64,000 bases of DNA, taken from assembly GCA_002150995.1 (NCBI GenBank), contig MDHJ01000001.1, forward strand, positions 1,178,001 through 1,242,000, in the 5' to 3' direction. Under the pieces are notes generated by a model that searched no databases, was not told where the DNA came from, and worked only from the letters and a program-made list of their open reading frames with translations. Shown in pieces: positions 48,460 through 61,194 of the stretch (positions are counted from its first letter, which is position 1; every line of letters starts with the position of its first letter). Both the position numbers and the translations under genes were made by a program. This DNA comes from Clavibacter michiganensis. GTDB lineage: Bacteria > Actinomycetota > Actinomycetes > Actinomycetales > Microbacteriaceae.

Positions 48460-49125
48460 TCAGCGGGCGGTGAGCGCGTCCACGGCCGCGAGGATCTCGG
48501 CCACCTCGGTGCGCGTCGTGTAGTCGACGTGCACGTCCGCGAAGGAGACCGTGCGGTCGGCGTCGACCACGATCACCGTGGGGAACGGGATGTCGCCCGT
48601 GCCGTCCGCGTTGCTGTCGGCCACGTCGAAGCCGAGCTGCGCGTGCGCCGCGCGCGCCTCCGCGGACGGCTCCGTGACGAGGCCGAGCGCGCGCACGAAG
48701 GCGTTGGACGGATCCGAGAGCGTCGGGAAGTCGAGGCCCGCGCCGGCGACGGCCTGCGCGCTGCCCTCGGGCGTCTGCGGGCTGACGGCGACGAGCGCCG
48801 CGCCGCGCTCCCGGAGCGCCGGCAGCAGCTCGGCCTGGTACTGGCGGAGGGTGAGGTTGCAGTACGGGCACCACGCGCCGCGGTACAGCACAACGACGGC
48901 GGGACCGGTGCCGAGGACGGCGGCCAGGTCGACCTCCGCGCCGTCGGGATCGAGCAGGGTGGCGCCGGGCAGTCGGTCGCCGGGCGAGACCGCCCCCGTG
49001 GGGACGCCGCCCTCGCGGAGGGACCGCTGCTCGGCGGCGAACACGGCCGACAGGTCCGGCCCGATCTGCTCGGCGAAGCCGCGGTCGAAGTCGGCGATCT
49101 GCGCCTGGATGGTCGTGTCGGTCAT
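48460..49125 (-). CDS. AhpC/TSA-type peroxiredoxin
   Basis: The 221-aa protein has a thioredoxin-like peroxiredoxin fold, with the redox motif in LYRGAWCPYCNLTLRQY (CxxC) at about residues 84-87. A C-terminal region DIPFPTVIVVDADRTVSFADVHVDYTTR follows. The N-terminal 50 residues form a helical extension. Such CxxC peroxiredoxin-like proteins reduce peroxides with thioredoxin or mycothiol-linked donors. The start is ATG 49125 with a GGAGACACC site. It is transcribed alone toward the tRNA. No regulator is adjacent, so control is unknown. Confidence 0.85.
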   Translation of the reverse strand: MTDTTIQAQIADFDRGFAEQIGPDLSAVFAAEQRSLREGGVPTGAVSPGDRLPGATLLDPDGAEVDLAAVLGTGPAVVVLYRGAWCPYCNLTLRQYQAELLPALRERGAALVAVSPQTPEGSAQAVAGAGLDFPTLSDPSNAFVRALGLVTEPSAEARAAHAQLGFDVADSNADGTGDIPFPTVIVVDADRTVSFADVHVDYTTRTEVAEILAAVDALTAR

Positions 49126-49270
49126 GGTGTCTCCTCGTGCCGTCGGGTCGGTGGGCTCACCGTAGGCAGATGATCGGGGAGGGCTGCGGGCACGGCGTCA
49201 CACGGCGTCACGACCGACACCGAGCGGACAGGTGCCGGTCCGCGGCGACCCCGGCCAGGCGCCGTGCCGG

Positions 49271-50992
49271 TCAGACGCCGCGCCGGCCCGGGAGGAGCGC
49301 CTGCGCGAGCGGGAGCACGGAGACCACGAGGAGGACCGTGCCGAGCACCTCGTCGTCCGGGCGCAGGAGCACGCCGCCCGCGAGGAGCGCGCCGAAGACG
49401 AGGGCCGAGATGGCGCGACGCAGGGTGCGCTCCAGGGCACCGACGCGGCGCTCGAGCGTCGGGTCGCTGATGGGGAGGGCGCCGTCGTCGATGCGCGTGA
49501 GGAGGGCGTCGAGACGGCTCGGGAGGCGGGCGATGGTGCCCGCGGTGCCGGAGACGCGCGTGCCGAGGTCGCGGACGACGTTGCCGCGCTCCTCGCGGAT
49601 GAGGCGCTGCGCGTACGGCTCGACGGAGTCCCAGAGGTTGAACGCGGGATCGAGCGCGCTGCAGACGCCCGACGTGAGGGACATCGCGCGGATGATGAGC
49701 AGGAAGTCGTCCGGCAGCTGGAACGGGAGCGTGCGGACGACGTCCTGGAACTCGTTCGCGAAGGCGCGGAACTCGCGGGGGTCGACCTCGCGCAGCTCCG
49801 CGAAGCCCAGGCCGCCGAAGCGGGCGAAGAGGCGCGTCATGGCGAGCTCGAGCTGCGTGGTGTCGGCGGAGGGGAGGAGCACGCCGATGTCGCGGGCGGC
49901 GTCGACGAGGCCCTTTCCGTCGCGGGAGGCCGCGGCGATGAGCATCTTCCGGAGGCCGCGACGCGTGCTCGGCGGCACCTCGCCCATCATCCCGAAGTCG
50001 ATGAAGGTCAGCGTCCAGCCCTGCTCCACGGAGCCGTCGGCCACCGGGGTGACGAAGACGTTGCCGGGGTGGGGGTCCGCGTGGAAGAAGCCGTCGGCGA
50101 ACAGCTGGTCGAACATGACCGCGGCGAACACGGGCGCGACGTCGACCGGGTCGATGCCGGCGGCGAGGAGCCCCTCGTGGTCGGTGATCTTGATGGCCGT
50201 GACGTCCTCGAGCGTGAGCACGCGCCGGGTGCTGCGCTCCCAGACGATCTCGGGGACGGCGACGCGCTCGTCGGCGGCGAACATCTCCTGGAACCGGGCG
50301 GAGCTGCGCGCCTCGTGCAGGTAGTCGATCTCCTCGAGGCTCGTCTCGGCGAACTCCTCGACGAGCGCGGGCGCGTCCACCCGGTCGGAGACCAGCCGCA
50401 CGTGCGTGAGCCAGCCGCCGATGCGCCGGAGCGCGGCCAGGTCGATGCGCACGATGTCGTCGATGCCGGGCCGCTGGACCTTGATGACGGCGCCGGTGAG
50501 GCCGGTGTCGGCCGAGTCGAGGGGACCGAGGAGGGCGCGGTGCGCCTGGCCGAGCGACGCGGCGGCGACGGGGGTCTCGTCCACCCAGGCGAAGGCCTCG
50601 GCGAGCGGCATGCCGAGCTCGCGCTCGGCGAGGGCGCGGATCTCGGGGAACGGGACCGCGGGCACCTCGTCCTGCAGGTCCTCGAGCTCCGCCGTGATCT
50701 CGGGCGGCAGGACGTCCAGGCGCGACGACATGAACTGCCCCACCTTGATCATGAGCCCGCCGAGCTCGACGGCCAGCACGCGGAAGCGGCGGGCGAACCG
50801 CTTCATGCGCCGCGTGCGGGTGCGGTCGGCGATGCGCCGGAGACCCACCCGGGGGAGGAACAGCTCGTACCACCACGTGACCGCCAGGTTCCACGCGGCG
50901 AAGCGGAGGATGCGGCGGTAGCGGGCGCGCGTCTCCGGGGCGTCGGCCTCGGGATGCGCCCCGGGGACGGCGCCGGCCGTGGCCGCGGTCAC
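49271..50992 (-). CDS. UbiB/AarF (ABC1) family atypical kinase
   Basis: The 573-aa protein has the ABC1 signature motifs: KVGQFMSSRLDVLP (KxGQ), PVAAASLGQAHRA (Ala-rich loop replacing the glycine loop), VIKVQRPGI (Lys), FFHADPHPGNVFV (catalytic loop) and TFIDFGMMG (metal Asp). Two C-terminal membrane spans follow (ALVFGALLAGGVLL and VLGTVLLVVSVLPLAQAL). UbiB proteins support synthesis or extraction of isoprenoid quinones or lipids. GTG 50992 overlaps the padR stop (GTGA), so it is coupled to a PadR regulator that probably controls it. Confidence 0.92.
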   Translation of the reverse strand: MTAATAGAVPGAHPEADAPETRARYRRILRFAAWNLAVTWWYELFLPRVGLRRIADRTRTRRMKRFARRFRVLAVELGGLMIKVGQFMSSRLDVLPPEITAELEDLQDEVPAVPFPEIRALAERELGMPLAEAFAWVDETPVAAASLGQAHRALLGPLDSADTGLTGAVIKVQRPGIDDIVRIDLAALRRIGGWLTHVRLVSDRVDAPALVEEFAETSLEEIDYLHEARSSARFQEMFAADERVAVPEIVWERSTRRVLTLEDVTAIKITDHEGLLAAGIDPVDVAPVFAAVMFDQLFADGFFHADPHPGNVFVTPVADGSVEQGWTLTFIDFGMMGEVPPSTRRGLRKMLIAAASRDGKGLVDAARDIGVLLPSADTTQLELAMTRLFARFGGLGFAELREVDPREFRAFANEFQDVVRTLPFQLPDDFLLIIRAMSLTSGVCSALDPAFNLWDSVEPYAQRLIREERGNVVRDLGTRVSGTAGTIARLPSRLDALLTRIDDGALPISDPTLERRVGALERTLRRAISALVFGALLAGGVLLRPDDEVLGTVLLVVSVLPLAQALLPGRRGV

Positions 50993-51576
50993 TCCTGGGC
51001 GAGGATCGCGTAGAGGCGGCGGCGCACCGCGTCGAGCTCGGAGACGGCCTCGGCCACCTGCGCCGGGCTGCCCGTGCGCTGCACCTGCGCCGCGGCCTGC
51101 GCGAGCGACAGGCCGGCCTTCGGGAGGGCGGAGCGGTCGCGGCGGTCGTGCGCGTCGTGCCCGTGCTCATCGGACGGGGAGGCCCAGGGCGCCGTGATGC
51201 CGTCGCGCGCGACCGTGGACCTGCCCGTCTCCGTGAGCGCGTAGGTCTTCCGTCCATCGGTCGTCTCGGCCGCTATCAGGCCCTCGTCCGCGAGGAGCTG
51301 CAGGGTCGGGTAGACGGCCCCGGCGTTCGGCGTCCAGGTGCCACCGCTGCGTTCGGTGATCTCGTGGATGATGCGGTAGCCGTGCATGGGCTCCTCGGCG
51401 AGGAGCGCGAGGACCGCGCGGCGGACGTCGTGCTGCCCGTGCGGGTGGCCGTGGCCGGCGCCGGTGCTGCCGGACCCCCGCGCGTCGAAGCGGGCCCGGA
51501 GCGACTCCATCGCCTGCCACACGCCGTCGGCGGCGTCTCCGAATGCGGATCCTGCGGTCGGGGAGGTGGCGGCCAT
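50989..51576 (-). CDS. PadR family transcriptional regulator with His-rich segments
   Basis: The 195-aa protein has a PadR winged helix (VRRAVLALLAEEPMHGYRIIHEITERSGGTW, NAGAVYPTLQLLADEGLI, DGRKTYALTETGR) and a C-terminal helical dimerisation region. Two histidine-rich stretches flank the domain: GHGHPHGQHD before it and DEHGHDAHDRRD after it. They could bind metal ions, though they could also be simple linkers. ATG 51576 has a strong AAGGAG site. It precedes ubiB in one operon. PadR proteins commonly repress their own promoter, and TATCGT (plus 51614-51619 as ACGATA) is a candidate -10 box. Confidence 0.85.
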   Translation of the reverse strand: MAATSPTAGSAFGDAADGVWQAMESLRARFDARGSGSTGAGHGHPHGQHDVRRAVLALLAEEPMHGYRIIHEITERSGGTWTPNAGAVYPTLQLLADEGLIAAETTDGRKTYALTETGRSTVARDGITAPWASPSDEHGHDAHDRRDRSALPKAGLSLAQAAAQVQRTGSPAQVAEAVSELDAVRRRLYAILAQE

Positions 51577-51703
51577 GTCGAGCTCCTTGCTGTGGGGTGT
51601 GCGCGGTGCTCCCGACGATATGCCGCGGACCTGGCCGCGGGCCCGGGAGGAGCCGGTTCGTCAGCGAGCCGACAGGTCCGCCGTCCCGCCGGACGCCGAC
51701 CGG

Positions 51704-52693
51704 TCAGCCGACGGCCTGCGCGAAGCCGCGCGACGGGTCCGCGAGGTGGTCGAGCCCCGGCGGCAGCGCGCGCCCCTTGGCGCTCATCGACTGCGCCCAG
51801 AGGCGCCCGGCGCGGTAGGAGGACCGCACGAGCGGACCCGCGAGGACGCCGAGGAAGCCGATCGCCTCCGCCTCGCCCTTGATCTCGACGAACTCGTCCG
51901 GCTTCACCCAGCGGGCGACCGGCAGGTGCCGGGGCGTCGGGCGCAGGTACTGCGTGACCGTGATGATGTCGCAGCCCGCGTCGTGCAGGTCGGCCAGCGC
52001 CTCCGAGACCTCCTCGCGCGTCTCGCCCATGCCGAGGATCAGGTTCGACTTGGTGATGAGGCCGGCGTCCCGCGCCTGCGTGATCACGTCGAGCGAGCGC
52101 TCGTAGCGGAACGCCGGGCGGATGCGCTTGAAGATGCGCGGCACCGTCTCCACGTTGTGCGCGAAGACCTCGGGGCGCGAGGAGAACACCTCCGCGAGCA
52201 GGTCCGGGTTCCCGGAGAAGTCGGTCGCGAGGATCTCGACGCCCGTGCCGGGGTTGTCGGCGTGGATCCGCCGCACCGTCTCCGCGTGCAGCCACGCGCC
52301 CTCGTCGGGGAGGTCGTCGCGCGCGACGCCCGTGACGGTCGCGTACCGGAGCCCCATGCGGCGGACCGAGTCGGCGACGCGGCGGGGCTCGTCGGTGTCG
52401 TAGTCCGCGGGCTTCCCGGTGTCGATCTGGCAGAAGTCGCAGCGGCGCGTGCACTGCGACCCGCCGATGAGGAAGGTGGCCTCACGGTCCTCCCAGCACT
52501 CGTAGATGTTGGGGCATGCCGCCTCCTGGCAGACGGTGTGGAGGTCCTCCGCCTTCACGAGCTGCTGCAGCGCCTGGTACTCGGGCCCCATGCGGGCCCG
52601 CGTCCTGATCCAGTCGGGCTTCCGCTCGATGGGCGTCTCGGCGTTGCGCACCTCGAGGCGCAGCATGCGGCGGCCGTCCGGCGCGGCGCTCAT
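51704..52693 (-). CDS. lipA: lipoyl synthase
   Basis: LipA is a radical-SAM enzyme that inserts two sulfurs into octanoyl groups on carrier domains. The 329-aa protein has the auxiliary cluster cysteines in [12 protein letters not shown], the radical-SAM motif RRCDFCQ (CTRRCDFC) and the C-terminal RSSYRAG motif. These are all the elements expected for the two 4Fe-4S clusters. Its ATG overlaps the lipB stop (ATGA), so the pair is coupled. PadR lies downstream on the same strand behind its own ribosome-binding site. Confidence 0.97.
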   Translation of the reverse strand: MSAAPDGRRMLRLEVRNAETPIERKPDWIRTRARMGPEYQALQQLVKAEDLHTVCQEAACPNIYECWEDREATFLIGGSQCTRRCDFCQIDTGKPADYDTDEPRRVADSVRRMGLRYATVTGVARDDLPDEGAWLHAETVRRIHADNPGTGVEILATDFSGNPDLLAEVFSSRPEVFAHNVETVPRIFKRIRPAFRYERSLDVITQARDAGLITKSNLILGMGETREEVSEALADLHDAGCDIITVTQYLRPTPRHLPVARWVKPDEFVEIKGEAEAIGFLGVLAGPLVRSSYRAGRLWAQSMSAKGRALPPGLDHLADPSRGFAQAVG

Positions 52694-53388
52694 GCGCGGG
52701 CCTCGGCGGGGACGGGGGAGGGGACGGCGGTGTCGGGCATGGGGGATCCGTTCGGTGCGAGGACGCGGAGGAGGTGCGGGCGGAGGAGGGGGACGACGTC
52801 GGTGGGCGTGACCGTGCGGCCGAGCACGCGGCTGATCGTGGTGACCCCCGCGTCCCGGATGCCGCACGGCACGATGCGGTCGTAGGCGTCCAGGGCGTTG
52901 CTGCAGCCGAGGGCGAAGCCGTGCATGGTGACGCGCTCGGCGACGCGCACGCCGACGGCGGCGATCTTCTCGTCGCGCCCGCCGCGGCCGGCGCCCGGGA
53001 TCCAGACGCCCGAGCGGCCGTCGATGCGGCAGGAGGCGATGCCGAGGTCGGCGAGGAGGGCGATGAGCACGTCCTCGAGGCGGCGCACGTGGGCGACGAC
53101 GTCGAGCGGCTCGGGCAGCCGGACGACCGGGTAGCCGACGAGCTGCCCCGGGCCGTGCCACGTGATGCGGCCCCCGCGGTCGACGTCGACCACGGGCGTG
53201 CCGTCGCGCGGCCTGTCCCCGGGCTCCGTGCGCCTCCCCGCGGTGTACACCGAGGGGTGCTCGAGGAGGATGACGGTGTCCTGCGCCCGGCCCGCGACGA
53301 CGGCGGCGTGCAGGGCACGCTGCTGCTCGAGGGCCTCGATGTACGGCACGGAGTTGGCGCTTAGCCCCGTGACGACGATGTCGACCAC
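52690..53388 (-). CDS. lipB: lipoyl(octanoyl) transferase
   Basis: LipB moves octanoyl from acyl carrier protein to lipoyl domains, the step before LipA. The 232-aa protein has the signature [18 protein letters not shown], the Lys-containing [10 protein letters not shown] and the catalytic Cys in RIVPCGI. The start is placed at GTG 53388 because TACACT ends seven bases upstream, the leaderless pattern. The in-frame ATG at 53409 would lie upstream of that box. It overlaps lipA by four bases. The lipB-lipA pair makes lipoate for 2-oxoacid dehydrogenases. Confidence 0.95.
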   Translation of the reverse strand: MVDIVVTGLSANSVPYIEALEQQRALHAAVVAGRAQDTVILLEHPSVYTAGRRTEPGDRPRDGTPVVDVDRGGRITWHGPGQLVGYPVVRLPEPLDVVAHVRRLEDVLIALLADLGIASCRIDGRSGVWIPGAGRGGRDEKIAAVGVRVAERVTMHGFALGCSNALDAYDRIVPCGIRDAGVTTISRVLGRTVTPTDVVPLLRPHLLRVLAPNGSPMPDTAVPSPVPAEARA

Positions 53389-53504
53389 GCGGTCAGTGTA
53401 GGCGCGCATCGCGGCTGGCAGCGAGCCATGCGCCGGGTGCGGCTCCGCCGGGCATCCGCCGCTCGCGTTGCGGGCGGGCCCCGCGCGGCGGAGGATCGTC
53501 CTCG

Positions 53505-54398
53505 ATGACCGACGCGCCCGCCTCCGTTCCCCCGCCCGCCCCGTCCGACCGGCCCGCCCGCGCGCCGCGCGCCGCGCACGTCATGGAGGTGATCCGCACC
53601 GAGCGGCTGAGCCCGCACCTCGTGCGCGTGCACCTCGGCGGGGAGGGGACGCGGTCGCTCCTCGCGCAGGCGGCGCCCGACCGCCTCGCCGCCACCGACG
53701 CCTACGTGAAGCTCATGCTGCCCCGGCCGGGCTCGGGCGCCGTCCCGCCGTTCGACCTGCCGGCGCTCCGGGAGACGCTGTCGCCCGAGGCGCTGCCCGC
53801 GGTCCGCACCTACACGCTGCGCCACGCGGATCCCGTCGCCGGCACCTGCGCGATCGACTTCGTCGTGCACGGCGACGAGGGGCTCGCGGGGCCGTGGGCC
53901 GCGTCCGCGAGGCCCGGGGACCTGCTCCAGGCGAGCGGACCCGGCGGCATGCACCGGCCGACCGACGACCCCGCCGTCGTCCGGCTGCTCGTCGGTGACG
54001 ACTCCGCGCTCCCCGCCGTCGCCGCGGCGCTCGCCGCGATGCCCGCCGACGCCCGCGGCGTCGCGCTCGTCGAGGTAGACGGGCCCGACGACGAGCTGGC
54101 GCTCGCGCGACCGGCCGGGCTGGAGCTCCGCTGGATCCACCGGTCGCGCGTCCCCGACGTCGTGCCGGGCGCGCTCCTCGTCGACGCGGTGCGGGGCCTC
54201 CCGCGACCGGACGGCGAGGTCGAGGTCTTCGCGCACGGGGAGCGCGGTGCCATGAAGGAGCTCCGCGGGCTGCTCCAGGACGGCTGGGGCCTCGACCGCC
54301 GCGCCCTGTCGCTCTCCGCCTACTGGGCGCTCGGCCGCGCCGAGGACCGGTTCCAGGCGGAGAAGCGCGAGCCCGTGGGGGCGATCTTCGCCGACTGA
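53505..54398 (+). CDS. siderophore-interacting FAD-binding protein
   Basis: The 297-aa protein has the ferredoxin-reductase-like layout of ViuB/SIP proteins. The FAD-binding barrel carries VRTYTLRHAD and the IDFVVHGDEGLAGPWA block. The NAD(P)-binding half follows with LLVGDDSALPAV, VFAHGERGAMKEL and the terminal SAYWALGRAEDRFQAEKRE. Such proteins reduce ferric siderophores in the cytosol to release iron. No siderophore transporter or IdeR-like site is visible next to it. It diverges from lipB. Confidence 0.92.
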   Translation: MTDAPASVPPPAPSDRPARAPRAAHVMEVIRTERLSPHLVRVHLGGEGTRSLLAQAAPDRLAATDAYVKLMLPRPGSGAVPPFDLPALRETLSPEALPAVRTYTLRHADPVAGTCAIDFVVHGDEGLAGPWAASARPGDLLQASGPGGMHRPTDDPAVVRLLVGDDSALPAVAAALAAMPADARGVALVEVDGPDDELALARPAGLELRWIHRSRVPDVVPGALLVDAVRGLPRPDGEVEVFAHGERGAMKELRGLLQDGWGLDRRALSLSAYWALGRAEDRFQAEKREPVGAIFAD

Positions 54399-54536
54399 CG
54401 GCGCGCCGCCCGGCGCGGCGGGCGCGATCGGCGGCCGCGCGGTCGGCGGCGCACCGCGGATCCGCCATGCTGGTCCCTGCGCGGGACGCGGCACGACCGC
54501 CCGCGCGCACCCCGTCCCCTCACCCCGGAGACCGCC

Positions 54537-55199
54537 ATGACCGCTTCCGCGTCCGAGCCCCTGCCCGCCCCGCCCGCCATCGCCCCGGGCGAGGCGACCA
54601 CCGCGGGCATCCCGCATTCCGTCATCGAGGACGTGCTCGGGATCCTCACCGGCACCTTCGTGGCGTCGTTCGGGCTGTTCCTCCTGCGGGACAGCGGCGC
54701 GGTCACCGGCGGCACCGCCGGCCTCGCGCTGCTGCTGAGCTACACGGGCGTGCTGCCGTTCGGGGTGCTGTTCTTCGTGGTGAACGCGCCGTTCTTCGCG
54801 CTCGCGGTGTGGAAGAAGGGATGGCGGTTCACCATCCGGACGGCGGTCTCGGTCGCGCTCGTGTCGCTGTTCTCCACGCTGCACCCGCTCATGGTCACGG
54901 GACTCGAGCTGCAGCCCGTGTACGGGGTGCTGGCCGGGAACCTGCTCGTCGGGATCGGCCTCCTGGTGGTGTTCCGCCACGGATCCAGCCTCGGAGGCTT
55001 CAACATCGTCGCGCTGGTCGTGCAGGAGCGCCTCGGGTTCCGGGCGGGCTACGCGCAGATGATCCTCGACGTGCTCGTCATCCTGCTCGGCCTCACGGTC
55101 GTGTCCGTCCTGGGCGTGGTGCTCTCGGCGCTCGGCGCCGTGCTGCTCAACCTGGTGCTCGCACTCAACCACCGGCCGGGGCGCTACACCGGCATCTGA
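54537..55199 (+). CDS. YitT/YczE family membrane protein
   Basis: The 220-aa protein has a short Ser/Pro/Ala-rich N-terminus and five to six hydrophobic segments. The GxxTGGTAGLALLLSY-type loop after the first span and the SLGGFNIVALVVQERLGF segment are typical of the YitT/YczE families. The C-terminal DUF2179 domain of larger YitT proteins is absent. Transport function is suspected for the family but no substrate is established. ATG 54537 has a GGAGACC site. It is convergent with the DUF3817 gene, 19 bp apart. Confidence 0.8.
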   Translation: MTASASEPLPAPPAIAPGEATTAGIPHSVIEDVLGILTGTFVASFGLFLLRDSGAVTGGTAGLALLLSYTGVLPFGVLFFVVNAPFFALAVWKKGWRFTIRTAVSVALVSLFSTLHPLMVTGLELQPVYGVLAGNLLVGIGLLVVFRHGSSLGGFNIVALVVQERLGFRAGYAQMILDVLVILLGLTVVSVLGVVLSALGAVLLNLVLALNHRPGRYTGI

Positions 55200-55218
55200 T
55201 CCGCGGGCGTCGCGGCCC

Positions 55219-55734
55219 TCAGGCCCCGCGGGAGCCCGTGACCGCGGACGCCGGCGTCGCGCGCGCCGCGTCGTCGACGCCGGCGGGGTGGCGCAGGTAG
55301 CCGCGGCGACGCAGGCCGACCTCCACCGGGAGCGTGGCCAGCGGGGGGATCGCGGCGAGCCCGGCGACGAGCGCGGGCTTCCAGCCCCAGCGCAGGTGCG
55401 CCGCGGCGACGAGCGTGACGATCACGTACAGCACGAACGCGGCCCCGTGGAGGCGGCCGAAGACGTACACGCCGAGCTCCGTGGTCTCGGTCACGTACTT
55501 GAGGAGCATGCCGACCAGGAGACCCGTCCAGGTCACGGCCTCGATGATCGCGATCACCGCGAAGGCACGGCCGATGCGCGACGGCCGGTCGGAGCGCTCG
55601 CGCGTGCCGCGGAAGAGCGCGGCGATGCCGGTGACCGCGGCGGATCCCCGCGCCGCGGCAGCGTCGGACGGCCGGGAGGTCCGGGACCCGGTCTCGGCGG
55701 GGCGGGCGGCGTCGGGGTGCGGGGCGTTCGTCAT
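55219..55734 (-). CDS. DUF3817 family integral membrane protein
   Basis: The 171-aa protein has a polar, low-complexity N-terminus of about 50 residues. The DUF3817 core follows: [69 protein letters not shown]. That makes three membrane spans with a conserved His and Glu inside the bilayer. The family is common in actinobacteria, often beside tRNA or core genes, with no known function. The AAGGCCCC upstream is a weak ribosome-binding site. It ends 19 bp from the convergent YitT gene. Confidence 0.88.
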   Translation of the reverse strand: MTNAPHPDAARPAETGSRTSRPSDAAAARGSAAVTGIAALFRGTRERSDRPSRIGRAFAVIAIIEAVTWTGLLVGMLLKYVTETTELGVYVFGRLHGAAFVLYVIVTLVAAAHLRWGWKPALVAGLAAIPPLATLPVEVGLRRRGYLRHPAGVDDAARATPASAVTGSRGA

Positions 55735-56011
55735 GGGGCCTTCCGGGGCGGGGGCGGATCCGGGCGGATCCGGCGGCGGGGCAGGTCACGATCAGGGTAG
55801 GGGCCCGTGCCGGGCGGGAGCTGTGCGGAGCGGGGGCATCCGGCGTCCGAGGTCCGGGGTCCGGGTCCCGCGCCTGCGGAGGGGAGCCATGGGGAGACCG
55901 GAGCGCGGCAAGGGCGCGATGCGGGCTGGACAGGCGTCACTCCGTACCCCGTGCGTATGCAACTATTTCCACACGAGGCGAATCGGGCCTCGACGATCTG
56001 GGGGGATCACA

Positions 56012-59359
<3,348 letters not shown>

Positions 59360-59378
59360 CGGCCCCGACGGCCACGGT

Positions 59379-59411
59379 GCCGGGTGCGGCGGGGACGATG
59401 CCGCACCCGGC
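59379..59411. terminator. 12-bp perfect hairpin between convergent genes
   Basis: GCCGGGTGCGGC pairs exactly with GCCGCACCCGGC around a GGGGACGAT loop, between the esterase (+) and the dehydrogenase (-). Confidence 0.85.
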
Positions 59412-59417
59412 GTCGGA

Positions 59418-60556
59418 TCAGGCCGCGGGGTGCAGCACGACCTTCGTGTACCCGTCGACCCGCTTGTCGAACTTGTCGAAGGCGTCGACCGCGTCGTCGA
59501 GCGGGAGCTCGTGCGAGACGATGCGGCCGGGGGTCGCGCGCCCCGGATGATGAGGTCGCGGAGCTCCCGGTTGTACCTCTTCACCGGGCACTGGCCGGTG
59601 CCGATGCTGATGCCCTTGGTGAAGGCCGTGCCGAAGTCGAACGCGACCCGGCCCTCCTTCGCCTCGTCGGTGGCGCCCTTCGGGTCCGACGGGTTGTAGA
59701 CGCCCACGACGCCGATCGCGCCGGTGGCCCGCACGACGGATACCAGGGCGTCGAGCACCATCTCGGGGTGCTCCTCGCCGGTGTGGTCGTGCGCCTGGTA
59801 GCCGACGGCCTCGACCCCGCTGTCGACGCCGAAGCCGTCCGTCAGGTCGGTGATGGCCTCGGTCACGTCGACCTTCGAGAAGTCGATCGCCGTGGCGCCG
59901 AACTCCTCGGCGAGGGCGAGGCGGTCCTCCTGGTAGTCGACGACGAAGACCTGGGAGGCGCCGCGGATCATGGCGCTGTGCGCGGCCATGAGGCCCACGG
60001 GTCCGGCACCGAAGATCGCGACGGTCTTGCCCGGCGCGACCTTCGCGAGCTCGGTGCCGTGGTACCCGGTGGGGAAGATGTCGGACAGCATCGTGAAGTC
60101 GAGCTCGTGCTCGGTGCCCTCGGGGAGCTCGAGCAGGTTGAAGTCGGCCCACGGGACGCGGAGCAGCTCCGCCTGGCCGCCCCAGTACGGACCCATCGCG
60201 GGGTAGCCGAAGCCGGCGCCGGGCTGGCCGGACGGGTTGGCGCGCAGGCACGCGGAGGTGGAGCCCGCGGTGCAGTTGCGGCACGTGCCGCAGGCGAGGT
60301 TGAAGGGGACGGAGACGCGGTCGCCGACCCTGATGCGGTCGACCCCGGCGCCGACGGCCTCGACGACGCCCATGTTCTCGTGGCCGAACACCATGCCGGA
60401 CTCGAACTCGACCCGGCCCTCGTAGGGGTGCAGGTCGGAGCCGCAGATGTTGGCGCTGGTGATGCGGATGATCGCGTCGAGCGGGCCCTGGATCGTGGGA
60501 TCCGGGACCTCCTCGACCGCGACGTCGAACGGTCCCTTGTAGACGACGGCCTTCAT
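59418..60556 (-). CDS. zinc-dependent alcohol/formaldehyde dehydrogenase, frame broken near 59543
   Basis: The 380-aa restored protein is a medium-chain Zn-dehydrogenase close to glutathione-independent formaldehyde dehydrogenases. It has the catalytic zinc site (ICGSDLHPYEGR, FGHENMGVV), the structural zinc cysteines (ACGTCRNCTAGSTSAC), the NAD-binding AIFGAGPVGLMAA, and the long insertion HDHTGEEHPE. At the GGGG/CCCC run 59541-59544 the frame slips, so RELRDLIIRG continues as RATPGRIVSHELPLDDAVDAFDKFD only after adding one base. The start is ATG 60556. Substrate is uncertain (formaldehyde or other aldehyde/alcohol). Confidence 0.88.
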
Positions 60557-60712
60557 GGTGGTCCTCCTTCGTGGTGGGTGAGCGTCCAGCCAACTCCCGT
60601 GCGGGAGGCGACCCGGATCTGGGCGGGGGGCTGGACCCCGGCGCCGGGATGCCACTATGGGGGAGGCGACCGTCGCATCGCCGCCGCCCTGCCGTCCCGC
60701 CTCGGAGGATCC

Positions 60713-61135
60713 ATGCCGCACCCGCACGTCGTGTTCGTCTGCGCCCGCAACGGCGGCAAGTCGCAGCTCGCGGCGGCCCTCCTCCGGCACTCGGCCGGGG
60801 ATGCCGTGCGCGTGGCGTCGGCGGGGACCGATCCGGGCTCCTCGCTGAACGCCCTCGCCGTGGAGTCGCTCGCGGAGCTCGGCATCGAGGTGGGCGACGA
60901 GCACCCGAAGCCGCTCACGGACGACATGGTGCGGGCCGCCGACCTGGTGGTCGTGCTCGGCGCGGAGGCGCACGTGGACGGCGACCAGGGCGTCGCGGTC
61001 GAGACGTGGATCACGGACGAGCCGTCCGAGCGCGGCATCGAGGGCATGGAGCGCATGCGGCTCGTGCGCGACGACATCCGCGCCCGCGTCGAGGAGCTGC
61101 GTGCCCGGCTCGGCGGAGAGGCCGCCGCGGGCTGA
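60713..61135 (+). CDS. low-molecular-weight phosphatase/arsenate reductase-like protein
   Basis: The 140-aa protein starts VVFVCARNGGKSQLAAALLRH. The nucleophile C10 is followed by NGGKS rather than the classical CX5R loop (K16 instead of Arg). This variant is typical of mycothiol-dependent actinobacterial ArsC proteins. The rest of the fold (ASAGTDPGSSLNALAVESLAELG, DLVVVLGAEAHV, WITDEPSERG) matches the low-molecular-weight phosphatase family. Arsenate reduction via mycothiol is plausible but there is no ars operon around it. ATG 60713 has a GGAGG site. It is followed by 17-bp tandem repeats overlapping the stop. Confidence 0.8.
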   Translation: MPHPHVVFVCARNGGKSQLAAALLRHSAGDAVRVASAGTDPGSSLNALAVESLAELGIEVGDEHPKPLTDDMVRAADLVVVLGAEAHVDGDQGVAVETWITDEPSERGIEGMERMRLVRDDIRARVEELRARLGGEAAAG

Positions 61136-61194
61136 GCCTCGGTGCGGGCTGAGCCTCGCCGCGGGCTGAGCCTCGGTGCGGGCTAGGCGTCGAC
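61127..61194. repeat. 17-bp tandem repeat, three near-perfect units and one degenerate
   Basis: GCGGGCTGAGCCTCGGT occurs at 61127-61143, as a variant at 61144-61160, and again at 61161-61177, followed by a degenerate unit. The ArsC-like TGA lies in the first unit and the TetR stop in the last, so the repeat fills the convergent gap. Confidence 0.85.
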
